NCBI GenBank assembly: GCA_963746155.1 | Contig: CAVVAB010000001.1 | Coordinates: 124,001-188,000 of the forward strand | Direction of reading: 5' to 3' | From: AC-32 sp963746155 | Lineage (GTDB): Bacteria > Actinomycetota > Thermoleophilia > Gaiellales > Gaiellaceae | DNA length: 64,000 bases | Shown: positions 8,183-17,189 of the stretch, piece after piece | How positions within the stretch are numbered: the first letter of the stretch is position 1 | Layout of the letters: each line of letters begins with the position of its first letter | The notes under the pieces: model-generated | Databases searched by the model: none | Told to the model about the DNA's origin: nothing | The model's input: the letters and a program-made list of their open reading frames with translations, nothing else | Translations under genes and position numbers: made by a program

Positions 8183-9294
8183 AGCAGGCCTTCGTAGACG
8201 GCCGCGAGCCGCCGTGCGATGTCGTCCCAGGAGTAGCGCTCGATAGCAAGCCTGCGTGCCGACTCGCCGAGCCGCTGCCGCCGAGTCTCGTCCGCGAGCA
8301 GCGCCGACACCGCCTCTGCCAATGCGCCCGGGTCGCCCGGCGGGACGAGCAGGCCCGTCTCGTCGGTCATGACGTCACGGTACCCGCTGATGTCGGACGC
8401 GACCACGGGGACCGCGCACGCGAAGGCGCGCGTCAGCACCATCCCGAAGCTCTCGCCGCCGAGCGACGGCGCCACCAGCGCCTTCGCGGCGAGCAGCTCC
8501 TCCGTCAGCGCCTCCTGGCTGAGGAACCCGAGCGGGTCGATCCCCTCGTCGCGCACCCCCGCCCGCGTGAGCGCCAGCCGCACCATCAGCGGGTCGGCGC
8601 CAACGATCCGCAGCCGAGCGCCCGTGCGTTCGTGGATCTCGGGCCACGCGCGCAGGAGAACGGGCATGCCTTTCCGCGGGTCGTGCCGGCCGACGAAGAC
8701 GATTCGGTTCTCACGCGCGCCCGCGTCGGCTTCGGGCGGGGTCAGGACGCCATTCGGGATCAGGTCGTACTCGGCCGGAAACCAGCGGTTTGCCGTCTCA
8801 CGCGCAGCCTCCGAGACCGCGATCCGGTAGTCGATCCGGTCCATCAGGAACCCCCACACCGGCTTGCCGGCCGCGAGCCACTTGAGGTCTCCCGAGGCGT
8901 GGAACGTCGCCACCACGGGGCACTCGGCCCAGGAGAGCGTCGCAGTACAGATCACCGGCGTCATCGGCTCGTGCAGGTGGACCACGTCGAAACGCTCGCG
9001 CTCCAGAACCCGCTTGATGCGCGGGATCGCCGACGGGCTGAGGACGATGTTGGGCAGCGCCCCGTTCGCGGGCACGATCACCGAGCGCCCGACCGGGATC
9101 ACGTCGTCGGGCGGCTGCCCATGCCGGCCGTGCCGCGGATGCAGAACGCGCGTGAAGCTCCCTGGAGGGTCGTTGCCGATGATCGTGCGCGTCTCGATCC
9201 CGAGCCGCCGCAGCGCCTCGACCTTGAGCTCGACGTGCTCGATCACCGCTCCCCAGTAGGACCAGGAGTAGGGCACGATGATGCCCACCTTCAT
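8179..9294 (-). CDS. GT4-family glycosyltransferase, PimA-like
   Basis: 371 residues of GT-B fold. The N-terminus MKVGIIVPYSWSYWGAVIEH with VVHLHEPMTPVICTATL closely resembles phosphatidylinositol mannosyltransferases. The C-terminal donor-binding half carries FVGRHDPRKGMPVLLRAW and APSLGGESFGMVLTRAFACA, with the EX7E-type motif around GESFGMVLTRA. Mannosyl transfer to a phosphatidylinositol acceptor is the likely role but is not proven by sequence alone. It overlaps the membrane protein downstream (ATGA-type coupling) and follows a methyltransferase gene by 12 bases. Confidence 0.85.
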   Translation of the reverse strand: MKVGIIVPYSWSYWGAVIEHVELKVEALRRLGIETRTIIGNDPPGSFTRVLHPRHGRHGQPPDDVIPVGRSVIVPANGALPNIVLSPSAIPRIKRVLERERFDVVHLHEPMTPVICTATLSWAECPVVATFHASGDLKWLAAGKPVWGFLMDRIDYRIAVSEAARETANRWFPAEYDLIPNGVLTPPEADAGARENRIVFVGRHDPRKGMPVLLRAWPEIHERTGARLRIVGADPLMVRLALTRAGVRDEGIDPLGFLSQEALTEELLAAKALVAPSLGGESFGMVLTRAFACAVPVVASDISGYRDVMTDETGLLVPPGDPGALAEAVSALLADETRRQRLGESARRLAIERYSWDDIARRLAAVYEGLL

Positions 9295-9306
9295 CGACGC
9301 GGAACC

Positions 9307-10278
9307 CTAGTGCCTACGGGCGACCAGGAACGGCGTGCCGCCCTCGAACAAGGGCAGGTGCTCGTCGGGAACGCCGGCGTCCCGCGCGTGCTCGAGCAAC
9401 GGGATCCGCTTCACCTCGACCTCCTCGAAGCCCGCCTCGCGGCCGAGCCGCTCGTGCTCCTCGTCGGTGTAGAAGGCGAGGCGCGAGGCCATCGGCTCGG
9501 GCGCGGCCGGGGTGCCCTTGAGCGCGGGGTCGGCGCCGAGCGCGACGAACCGGCCGCCCGGCTCGAGCACGCGGCGGATCTCCGCGAACGCCGCGAGAGG
9601 GTCGGGCAGGAAGCCGAGCACGCCCGTCATGACGGCCGCGGTGAACCTCGAGTCCTCGAACGGCAGCGCCGCCGCGTCGCCCTCGACGATCTCCAGCCGC
9701 CCTTCGGCGATGGCCTCCGCGTTCTGCTCGCGCGCGACCCGCAGCATGTCGCGGCTGTGATCGATCGCGGCCGCGCAGCACCCGCTCTCGAGCGCTTCGC
9801 GAAGAAAGGCGCCGCCGCCGCAGCCGACCTCGAGCAGGCGGTCATCGGCGGTCAACGAGAGCTCGTCGAGAATCGCGCGGAAGTTGGGCCAGTGGTAGAG
9901 CGGGTCGCCGTAGACCGCGCGCGCCTCCGCGCCGCTCGGCCTACGGGCGCGCCGGTCGGTGAGCCAGTCGCCGTGCGCATCCGGATCGATGGCACGCAGG
10001 AGCGGCACAACGGCCTGCGAGACGAACCACTCCCCGAGCAGCTCCGGGTCCCGGAGAAGCTCGACCCGAACCGTCGTCCCCTCGGCCGCCTCCTCGAACC
10101 GGATCTCGACGCGGGCGTGCTCGGCCGGCTCCCACTCCTCCGTCTCCCGCTCGACGACGACGACCTCCCGGTCCTCGCGTGGCTCGAGCCCGGCCATGCG
10201 CAGCTCGTCGAGAACGACCTCGCGCGCCTGCGCAGGCGGCACGGCCAGCTCGACGCTCAGGTGAACGGACGCCGCCAC
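9307..10278 (-). CDS. SAM-dependent methyltransferase with N-terminal SRPBCC-like segment
   Basis: About 323 residues from a GTG start. Residues 1 to about 110 resemble a START/SRPBCC-like module (VHLSVELAVPPAQAREVVLD, ARVEIRFEEAAEGTTVRVEL). A class I methyltransferase follows: motif I LLEVGCGGGAFLREALESG, then AAAIDHSRDMLRVAREQNAE, IVEGDAAALPFEDSRFTAAV and RRVLEPGGRFVALGADP. The substrate is unknown. It is first or second in a minus-strand set with the PimA-like transferase and membrane protein. A start further upstream is open in frame but encodes a low-complexity stretch. Confidence 0.8.
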   Translation of the reverse strand: MAASVHLSVELAVPPAQAREVVLDELRMAGLEPREDREVVVVERETEEWEPAEHARVEIRFEEAAEGTTVRVELLRDPELLGEWFVSQAVVPLLRAIDPDAHGDWLTDRRARRPSGAEARAVYGDPLYHWPNFRAILDELSLTADDRLLEVGCGGGAFLREALESGCCAAAIDHSRDMLRVAREQNAEAIAEGRLEIVEGDAAALPFEDSRFTAAVMTGVLGFLPDPLAAFAEIRRVLEPGGRFVALGADPALKGTPAAPEPMASRLAFYTDEEHERLGREAGFEEVEVKRIPLLEHARDAGVPDEHLPLFEGGTPFLVARRH

Positions 10279-10300
10279 GGGCGCAAAGGCTATGCGCGAC

Positions 10301-10555
10301 TCAGTGGTGCATGTGCGAGCGCTGGGCGAGCAGCGCGAGCGCAAGCGGCGTCACCGTCAGGAAGATCGCCGTGAGCGCGAGCACGAGCGACTGCAACGGC
10401 GTCACCCGCGCCGGCGCCTCGGCCCGGACGATGGGCGCCAGCCAGCCGGGGTCGGGAAGCACGCGCCGGGCCCGCTCCGCGAGCTCGGGACTGACGAGCG
10501 CGAGCTCCGGCGAGAGCGGCTCGTCCAGCTGAATCGAGATCTCGAGCGTTGACAC
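10301..10555 (-). CDS. Small single-pass membrane protein, unknown
   Basis: 84 residues from a GTG start. The soluble N-terminal part (STLEISIQLDEPLSPELALV, ERARRVLPDPGWLAPIVRAE) is followed by one C-terminal transmembrane helix (PLQSLVLALTAIFLTVTPLA) and a His-rich tail (QRSHMHH). I do not recognise it. It lies 22 bases upstream of the methyltransferase on the same strand, so co-transcription is likely. Confidence is limited by size and the lack of a known family. Confidence 0.55.
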   Translation of the reverse strand: MSTLEISIQLDEPLSPELALVSPELAERARRVLPDPGWLAPIVRAEAPARVTPLQSLVLALTAIFLTVTPLALALLAQRSHMHH

Positions 10556-10660
10556 CGCGTCCCTCCCCGCGTCCAGCATCTCGCACCCCGCCGGCCCGGG
10601 CATCCCCCGATCGAGGGATGGCCGCTTTGCCGGCGTTGACGCCCTGCCGATCCCGCGGAG

Positions 10661-11425
10661 GTGGCCAGGCGCATCGCATTCGCTCTCGGTTTGACGCTCG
10701 TCTCGTCGCTCGTCGGCGCCCTCCTCGTGCATGCCCAGACCGCGGCGAGCACGCCTCCGCCGGCTGTCGCGAAGCCGCTCAGCCCGAGGAAGACGCTGCA
10801 AGAACCGCCCCGCGTCCGGCACCGTGAGCCCGGGAGGCTCGTCGCACGCGTGCGGCCGGGGCGCGTCGTCGCGGTCCGCAGCGCGCCTGGCGGCACGGTC
10901 GTCGCGAGGCTCTCGGCGCGAACCGAGTTCGGCTCGCCTCGCACGTTTGCCGTCACCCGCGAGCTCTCCGGCCACCGGTACGCCGTGGTCACGACCGTCC
11001 TGCCGAACGGCCGAACGGGCTGGGTCGACGCCGGCCCACGGGCTCTCAGCCTCGCACGCACGCGCGTCACGCTCGACGTCGACCTCTCGGCGCGCCTGCT
11101 GCGCGTCCGCAACGGCACGCGCGTGGTTCGCAGCATCCCCGTCGGAACTGGAGCCTCCGCGTCGCCCACACCCGCCGGCCGCTTCGCGATCACCGACAAG
11201 CTCCGCGGCGCCGACTACTCCGCCGCCTACGGCTGCTGCATCCTCGCCCTCTCCGGCCACCAGACCAACCTCCCGCGCGGTTGGACAGGCGGCGACCGCC
11301 TCGCGATCCACGGCGGCTCGACCTCGGGCGCCGTCAGCTCGGGTTGCCTCCACGCATCGACGCGCGACCTCGTCTACCTGATGCGCTCGGTCCCGCTGGG
11401 CGCGCTGGTCGTGATCCACCCGTAG
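10661..11425 (+). CDS. Secreted L,D-transpeptidase (YkuD domain)
   Basis: 254 residues. It has an N-terminal signal peptide or anchor (RIAFALGLTLVSSLVGALLV), a Pro-rich linker, an SH3-like segment near 60-125, and a C-terminal YkuD catalytic domain. The active-site motif is LAIHGGSTSGAVSSGCLHAS, with the catalytic Cys in SGCLH and His in IHGG. It forms 3-3 peptidoglycan cross-links or attaches proteins to the wall. The GTG start overlaps its own Shine-Dalgarno region (GGAGGTGG). It is probably co-transcribed with the deaminase that starts 21 bases later. Confidence 0.9.
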   Translation: MARRIAFALGLTLVSSLVGALLVHAQTAASTPPPAVAKPLSPRKTLQEPPRVRHREPGRLVARVRPGRVVAVRSAPGGTVVARLSARTEFGSPRTFAVTRELSGHRYAVVTTVLPNGRTGWVDAGPRALSLARTRVTLDVDLSARLLRVRNGTRVVRSIPVGTGASASPTPAGRFAITDKLRGADYSAAYGCCILALSGHQTNLPRGWTGGDRLAIHGGSTSGAVSSGCLHASTRDLVYLMRSVPLGALVVIHP

Positions 11426-11446
11426 CGCGTGGCCTAGACTCGGGAC

Positions 11447-12463
11447 ATGGTCGACGAGGGACTCGCCGAGCTCCACACGCACCTCGGCGCCTCGGTCGCC
11501 TCCGAGATCCTCTGGAGCCTCGCTCACGAGCAGGGCATCGCCCTTCCGGTCAAGGACTACTGGGAGTTCGACCGGCTGGTGACAATCGCCGACCCGCGAC
11601 GCGTCGACAGCCTCGACGCCCTCGACCAGATCTACCACTGGACCGAGCTGATCCAGTCGAGCCCACTCGCCGTCGAGCGCTCGGTGCACGACGCGATCGG
11701 CGGCGCCTACCGGTCGCAGGGGATCACGACGCTCGAGCTCCGCTTCAACCCGATGAAGCGGAACCGCGGCGGCGAGCGCGACCTCGACCACATCATCATG
11801 GCCGCCTCGCGCGGCCTCGACCGCGCCGGCCTCGAGTACCCGCAGGTCCGGGCCGGCCTGATCCTGATGATGGACCGCACCTTCGACGAGCGGCAGAACG
11901 CGATCATCGTCGACAAGGCGATCCGCTACGCCTCCCGCGGGATCGTCGGCCTCGACATCGCCGGCCCGCGCCCGGGCGGCGAGCGCTACCCCTACCGCGA
12001 GCTCTCGCCGCTTATCGAGGAGGCGCGCAACGCCGGGCTCGGGATCACGATCCACGTCGGCGAGGAAGGCGAGGAGCACGCTGCCGCCGAGATCGCAGAG
12101 GTGATCGAGACGCTTCGCCCGGACCGGATCGGCCACGGCATCCTCGCGGCCCGCGACCCGGAGCTGATGCGCGCCCTCCGCGAGGCCGAGATCGTCCTCG
12201 AGATCTGCCCCACGTCCAACCTGCTCACGCGCGCGCTCCCGAGCGAGGACGCGCTCCGCGAGACATTCCGCGCCTTCGTCGAGCACGGCGTGCAGTTCAC
12301 GATCGCCACCGACGGCCCCGAGATGATGCGCACCCACCTGCGCGACGAGCTCGAGCTCCTGCAGCGGATCGGGGCCTTGAACGACGAGGAGCTGGCCGCC
12401 GCGAACGAGCGCGGCCACGAGGCGAGCTTCATCGGCGCGCAGCCGGTACTCCGTTCGGCGTAG
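11447..12463 (+). CDS. Adenosine deaminase-like metal-dependent hydrolase
   Basis: 338 residues of the adenosine/AMP deaminase amidohydrolase family. Metal ligands are visible in ELHTHLGASVASEI (His-x-His), ITIHVGEEGEEHAAAEI (third His plus catalytic Glu), RIGHGILAARDPELM, and FTIATDGPEMMRTHLRDE (metal Asp). Two positions differ from classical adenosine deaminases: HTHLGAS replaces the substrate-contacting HxHLDG, and TDGP replaces TDDP. Deamination of adenosine is therefore uncertain; a related nucleoside or modified purine is possible. CPTSNLLT is conserved. The start is ATG at 11447. Confidence 0.82.
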   Translation: MVDEGLAELHTHLGASVASEILWSLAHEQGIALPVKDYWEFDRLVTIADPRRVDSLDALDQIYHWTELIQSSPLAVERSVHDAIGGAYRSQGITTLELRFNPMKRNRGGERDLDHIIMAASRGLDRAGLEYPQVRAGLILMMDRTFDERQNAIIVDKAIRYASRGIVGLDIAGPRPGGERYPYRELSPLIEEARNAGLGITIHVGEEGEEHAAAEIAEVIETLRPDRIGHGILAARDPELMRALREAEIVLEICPTSNLLTRALPSEDALRETFRAFVEHGVQFTIATDGPEMMRTHLRDELELLQRIGALNDEELAAANERGHEASFIGAQPVLRSA

Positions 12464-12524
12464 CGCCGAAGATACGCCGGCCGGTCAATAGGCACGGCGC
12501 GAGGCCGTTGGTAGCGTCGCCGAC

Positions 12525-12791
12525 ATGGTTGAACTGCTGCATAAGGGCCCACCGGTCATCACGGATCGGCAGCGTCAGGTGATCGAGCTGATCGCCGCCG
12601 GCTGCTCGAACGACGAGGTCGCCCGCCGTCTCGGCATATCCCCGCGGACGGCAAAGGCCCACTCGGACGTGCTCCGGCAGAAGCTCGGCTGTGCCCGCCG
12701 CCGTCAGATCCCGAGTGCCTACCGCTCGGTGACCGGATGCGACCCACTCTCACAAAGCCTCGGAGCGGTTCCCTCCGTCTCCGGGGACTGA
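12525..12791 (+). CDS. Stand-alone LuxR-type HTH protein
   Basis: 88 residues. A LuxR HTH occupies about residues 10-60 (ITDRQRQVIELIAAGCSNDE, VARRLGISPRTAKAHSDVLR) with the expected recognition helix. The tail is short and unstructured (SYRSVTGCDP-like). It lacks a receiver, PAS or ATPase domain, so it is a GerE-like minimal regulator. A strong hairpin follows immediately. No target can be assigned; the nearest downstream gene is the broken MalT-type regulator. Confidence 0.75.
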   Translation: MVELLHKGPPVITDRQRQVIELIAAGCSNDEVARRLGISPRTAKAHSDVLRQKLGCARRRQIPSAYRSVTGCDPLSQSLGAVPSVSGD

Positions 12792-12797
12792 CGAGCC

Positions 12798-12831
12798 CCG
12801 CGCCTGCGGCCCTCCGGGGCCGCAGGCGCGG
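12798..12831. terminator. Strong GC-rich hairpin between the LuxR gene and the regulator pseudogene
   Basis: A perfect 14-bp inverted repeat with arms CCGCGCCTGCGGCC and GGCCGCAGGCGCGG and a 6-base loop, starting 7 bases after the LuxR stop. It is followed by CGTCCCTT rather than a clean T run. The position and stability favour a terminator. Confidence 0.65.
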
Positions 12832-12908
12832 CGTCCCTTCCGACCTCTTGGCCCGCGACAGGGGGCCGGTTAGGCTAGCCGCACGGGTACTGGCGAACCC
12901 GAGGCAGG

Positions 12909-15492
12909 ATGAACGAACAGGAAGATCAGGGGGTCCCGGCCGGGCGCAGCCACATCATCGAGCGCCCGAGGCTGACGCGCCTCCTCGACGAAGCAACGGC
13001 GCCGGTCATCATGCTGATCGCGCCTGCGGGCTACGGCAAGACGACGCTCGCCCGGCAATGGCTCGCGACACGCGAGCACGCGTGGTACCAGGGAAGCACC
13101 GCCTCGCCGGACGTGGCCGCACTCGCGCTCGGCATCGCAGAGGCGGTCAGCCCGATGCTCCCCGGCGTCGGCCGGCGGCTCCGGGAGTGGCTTCCGACCA
13201 GCCGCGAGCCGGAGGACGAGGTCGACGTGATCGCAGACTTCCTCGAGGCCGACTTCTCGGGCTGGGTCGACGACACGTGGTTCGTGATCGACGACTACCA
13301 CCTCCTCTCGTCGCGAGCGTCCGAAGAGCTCGTCTTGAGGCTCTTCCTGGAGAAAGACCGGCGGGTGATCCTCACGAGCAGGCGCCGGCCGACGTGGTCG
13401 TCCGCGCGCGAAGTCCTGTACGGCAACTTCTTCGAGCTGGGCCAGAGCTCGCTGGCAATGACCGTGGAGGAGGCCAACGATGTCCTGGCACCGACTGACA
13501 ACGAAGCCGTCGAGGGCCTGGTGGCGCTGGCCAACGGCTGGCCGGCCGTGATCGGGCTTGCCGCGATGACGACCGCGCAGATGGACATCGAAGACGGCCT
13601 CCCGGACACGCTCTACGACTATCTGGCCGAAGAGCTGTTCGGCTCACTGTCGCCGCAGACCCGCGAAGCGCTCTGCCGCCTGGCCCTCGTCCCGACCATC
13701 AACCGCGAAACGGCGCGAGCGTTGCTCGGACCATCGGCCGAGCAAGTCCTCCAGGTCGCCGAATCGGCCGGCATGCTCGTAACCCACGGAGCCCGCGACC
13801 GCCGGTTCCATCCTCTTCTCCAGGCGTTTCTAGGCAAGAAGCTTCTTGAGCTCCCGGCAACCGACATTCGGAGAGTCGGTTGGAGGCACTACTCGAGTGC
13901 TCTGATCGCCGCTCGAGGCGTGGAATGACGCGTTTCTCGCTGATCGAGCTCGCTTTTCGCAGAGGCGACCTGCTGGATGCGCTGCTTTCGAGCGCACTAC
14001 CGCTGCTGACCGCCCAGGGACGGCTAGCAACAATCCGAGACGTGGTTGGAGTTTGGGCGCGAACAACGCATTTGCCTCCCCATACCTCGATCTGGCCGAT
14101 GCCGAACTCGCCTTCCGCGAAGGGACAATACGACCGCGCGGCAAGCGTCGCGAAACTTGCGGCCGCCACGATTGCCTCGCGAAGGATCCCTTCGCTCGAT
14201 GGCCTACTATCGCGCAGGACAGAGCAGAGAGCCTCATGGACGACTGCCGTGACGCGCTCGATTACTTCGAATCCGCCTACACGAACCGCGGCCACGATCG
14301 TCGACTCACGGAACGCCCTTTGGGGGCAGTTCGTCTGTCGCGTTTGAGCTTGAGCAGTCTCGTTGCCTCGGATCTATTGGACAGGTTCACGGTCGGCTCG
14401 CGTCCCGCACGATCAAAGCACCTTGTTCGCGGGGCAACGGATCGCTGATGCTCGCGGTTCGCGACGGTGGACTCGAGAAGGCGCTTCCCCAAGCCGTCGC
14501 CAGCGACCGAGCTGTCGCTGATCAGGTGGATGATCCGCTGGTCCGATCAGTCGTTTTGGTACGGATTCGCGACAGCACAGACGCTCTTTGGTCGAGTATC
14601 ACGACTTGCTCTGAAGGCGGCGGAAAGGGGCCTTGAGGAAGGCGAACGATTTTCGTCTCCAGTTTGCGAAGCCGCACACTTCTTGCTGTCGTGCAGACGG
14701 CCAGCATTGGAATCCGAGAGTTCGCGCGATGCCGAGACTGCGATCTGCCGCATCGAGCGATGGGCTGAGGAGATGAACGATGTCTTCCTCTCCGAGAAGG
14801 CGAGAGCATTGCGTGCCGCCTTTGCATATCGCAGGGATCGCCCGACGGAGGCGCTTGGAGTAGTGGCCGCAGCCATCCATCCCTGACGTCATGTCTCTTA
14901 GTTTCAGGGCCGAGACTGGGTGCCATGCGAGCGGCTGCCTGCGCGCTGCAGCGGAGAGCCTGAGGAGGCAGCCGAGATCGCCGACAAGCAGTGAGCACAG
15001 TTGGGTGGAGCTCTGAATCACTCCTCATGTGGGTGCGAGCCGATCTGCTCGCTGATGCTCGGTCGCCATGACGCCGCTAAGAGCAAGTGCGAACGGCGTT
15101 TACGTTCAAACCAACACTGGAGGAGCCTTCAATACATTCGTATTCGCATATCGGTTGCATCCGGCGTCACTCCAAGTCTTGGCAAACGATCGAGATCTCC
15201 ACGAAGAACTGGGACTGATTCTTCACCCGCGCAAACGATCAGCAACGCGCCCGAGACTGGTCGGAATCATGCCGCGGGTCGTCGACATGCTCGCAATGCG
15301 TGCGACAGAATTGACGAACAGAGAGCGCGAGGTCTACGCGCTGCTAGCTCAAGGGAAGAACCAATCGAGAAATTGCAAGCACTCTGTTCATCACCGAGGG
15401 GACAGCCAAGGTACACGTGCGCCACGTACTGCGGAAGCTCGGAGTTCGGACGCCGAACCCAAGCCGCACTCAAGGCAGCACGCGAAAGTTGA
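12909..15492 (+). pseudogene. Decayed MalT/LuxR-type ATP-dependent regulator
   Basis: About 861 codons' worth, the normal length for this family, but broken by many frameshifts. The N-terminal ATPase is intact in one frame (12909-13928: P-loop IAPAGYGKTTLARQW, Walker B DTWFVIDDYHLLSS). The TPR-like middle survives only as fragments in alternating frames, such as DLLDALLSSALPLLTAQGRL near 13970, LDLADAELAFREG near 14090, ALDYFESA near 14260, LEKALPQAV near 14470 and AETAICRIERWAEEMNDVFL near 14730. The C-terminal LuxR HTH is split three ways: ELTNREREVYALLAQGK, then REIASTLFITEGTAKVHVRH, then RTQAALKAARES up to 15492. Breaks are far denser than elsewhere in the window. Confidence 0.85.
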
Positions 15493-15536
15493 GCGCTCCG
15501 ACTCGAGCCTGAGCGAGCGGGCCGACGTGAGTGTGT

Positions 15537-16890
15537 CTAGCCAGTGGCTACTGCGAGCGGGCCTGCGTACTCGCGCTCTTGCGAACCAAACGCGAAGTCA
15601 ACTCGGCTAGCAACGCGGTAGGGCTCTGCTGCACTTGCAAGAATCGCCTCGAAGGCTGCCACCACAGTCGTGTCAAACTGAGACCCTACGGCCTGGGCCA
15701 TCCGAAGGCGCGCAACCCGACTGGGCATGGCGTCTCGATAAGGCCGGTGCGAGGTCATCGCGTTGTATGCATCCGCTGCTGCAATGATCCTTGACAGCAA
15801 CGGGATCTCGTCTCCGCGGAGCCCATCTGGATAGCCTCGTCCATCCACCCGTTCGTGGTGATGTCTCACAACTCTCGCGATTTCGGAATAGTCCTCGACC
15901 TTCGCAAGAATTCGCTCGCCGATGACCGAGTGCTGTTCCATTTGCCGTCTCTCATCCAGCGTCAAAGGGCCTGCCTTTTCGAGAAGGCCGGCTGCAAGCC
16001 CGATCTTGCCAATGTCGTGAACCAGGCCGCAAAGATGCGCCATTCGCTGTTCCGACTGGGACAAGCCGAGGCGCTCCGCGACATCTCTCGCATAGATCGC
16101 CACTGCAGCTGAGTGCCCCGCTGTGTACTCATCCCGGGCGTCAAGCGTCGCGACAAGAGCGGATGCAAAGGAGAGATGCGCCTTCTCTTGACGGAGCATC
16201 GCCGCTGAAATTCTTGAGCTGTCGCGCGCTGCTCTTGGTAGAGCACAAAGAGCTTCTGCGCAACAAAGGCGGGGAACAGAAAGAGGACAACGCTCCACGT
16301 TGAGACACGGCTGCACGCGAAGACGAGAAGAGCGGTGACCGGGACGTAAAGGGGCATGGCGAGGAACATGGTGCTGACGTTGCGCGCCATTTCGCTGACC
16401 GGGATGCCTCTCAACCGTGCCACGACTGAACCAAGAAGCAGGTCGTGAACTGTTCCACTGCCATGACGGTGGCGGCCGTCAAGAACAACCAGCCAAACGT
16501 CTCGTTCGGAGATGCTTCGAAGGCCAGCGCCACAAGGCCAGCCAATCCAGCAGCGATGGATCGCGTGGACGTCCAGGTTGCCCAGCGTGCGTAAGGCGGC
16601 CCAAAGCTCGGAACGAGGCTTGCGACGCTGACGCAGATGGCAGCGAGCGGCCCATAGATGACAGCTGCCAGAACGATTGGCAGCGCAGACACGGAAATCC
16701 AGGCGCGATCACTGAGGCGCACCGACTGTCGCTCTGCGACGGCGGCCGCAATCGCGAGAGCGGCGACCGGCAAAAGCGACGGAGCGACCTGTCTCAAGCG
16801 GCTCGCGAATCGCCAGCAGCAAGACCATCGTCGCCAGCGTAAGGGCAGCCACTCCGCGTGTACGCGACTAGCCACCATTCACGTTTGGTC
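15537..16890 (-). pseudogene. Frameshifted membrane-anchored HD-GYP phosphodiesterase
   Basis: The C-terminal HD-GYP domain is intact in one frame (minus strand, about 16190 to 15537): GHSAAVAIYARDVAERLGLS, HLCGLVHDIGKIGLAAGLLE, and VVRHHHERVDGRGYPDGLRG with RIIAAADAYNAMTSHRPYR. This is a c-di-GMP hydrolase family. The N-terminal membrane part is spread over other frames: ALTLATMVLLLAIREPLE near 16830, then RQSVRLSDRAWISVSALPIV to about 16440, then MFLAMPLYVPVTALLVFACS near 16350. At least three indels are therefore needed to join them. The first start codon is uncertain. It is convergent with the decayed MalT-type regulator. Confidence 0.78.
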
Positions 16891-16948
16891 GGGACGAGTC
16901 GCAAAGCCAAAGAGCCGGCCGACCGCGTCGGCAAAATCTCCTTGAATG

Positions 16949-16964
16949 TCACCCTTTAGGGTGA
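16949..16964. promoter_or_regulatory. Perfect 16-bp inverted repeat upstream of a 25-residue peptide gene
   Basis: TCACCCTTTAGGGTGA, arms of 6 bp with a TTTA centre, 40 bases before the peptide start at 17004 and about 60 bases from the 5' end of the HD-GYP remnant. The size and position suit an operator for a dimeric regulator; no regulator is known. Confidence 0.4.
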
Positions 16965-17003
16965 TACCGTCCGACACAGCCGTCAGTCCCCCAAGGAGAG
17001 AAG

Positions 17004-17081
17004 ATGCGTGCGCAGATGGTGAGCCTGCTGGTGGCGCTGGGAACAATCGCCGCCGTAGCAGGCAGCCTCAAGTGGTGGTAG
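17004..17081 (+). CDS. 25-residue hydrophobic peptide, candidate small membrane protein
   Basis: A short reading with a good Shine-Dalgarno sequence (AAGGAGAG, 4 bases before the ATG). The product begins MRAQMVSLLVALGTIAAVAG and ends with Ser-Leu-Lys-Trp-Trp, i.e. one short hydrophobic helix flanked by Arg and Lys-Trp-Trp. The pattern of a positive N-terminus, a helix and an aromatic end is typical of small bacterial membrane peptides. There is no family I can name. It sits alone in a roughly 330-base gap between the HD-GYP remnant and the LuxR gene, directly before a palindrome cluster. Confidence 0.5.
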   Translation: MRAQMVSLLVALGTIAAVAGSLKWW

Positions 17082-17127
17082 GAAGCCCGCGAGTCACGAC
17101 AGGCTCGAAGCTTCCGTTCTCCACAAA

Positions 17128-17173
17128 ATGTCCACATCCCCCTGTTGAGGGATTTCCACAGGGGTGTGGAAAA
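17128..17173. repeat. Cluster of DnaA-box-like sites including a perfect palindrome
   Basis: ATGTCCACA at 17128-17136 differs by one base from the high-GC DnaA box TTGTCCACA. The palindrome TTTCCACAGGGGTGTGGAAA at 17153-17172 contains two oppositely oriented TTTCCACA or TTTTCCACA elements. The local composition is AT-richer than the flanks. It could bind DnaA, or simply be a hairpin after the 25-residue peptide gene. There are no replication genes nearby. Confidence 0.4.
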
Positions 17174-17189
17174 CCAGATCGAAGCCTAG

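Noticed and set aside
10301..12418. A 705-codon open reading on the minus strand
   Set aside because: It runs antisense to the L,D-transpeptidase and deaminase genes; only the C-terminal 84 residues form a separate credible small membrane protein.
12909..13928. Intact short ATPase regulator of 339 residues
   Set aside because: The recognisable remainder of a full-length MalT-type regulator continues downstream in other frames up to its HTH at 15492, so this is the front part of a broken gene.
17128..17173. Chromosome replication origin
   Set aside because: There are only about three imperfect DnaA-like boxes, no AT-rich unwinding stretch, and no dnaA, dnaN, gyrB or rpmH nearby.
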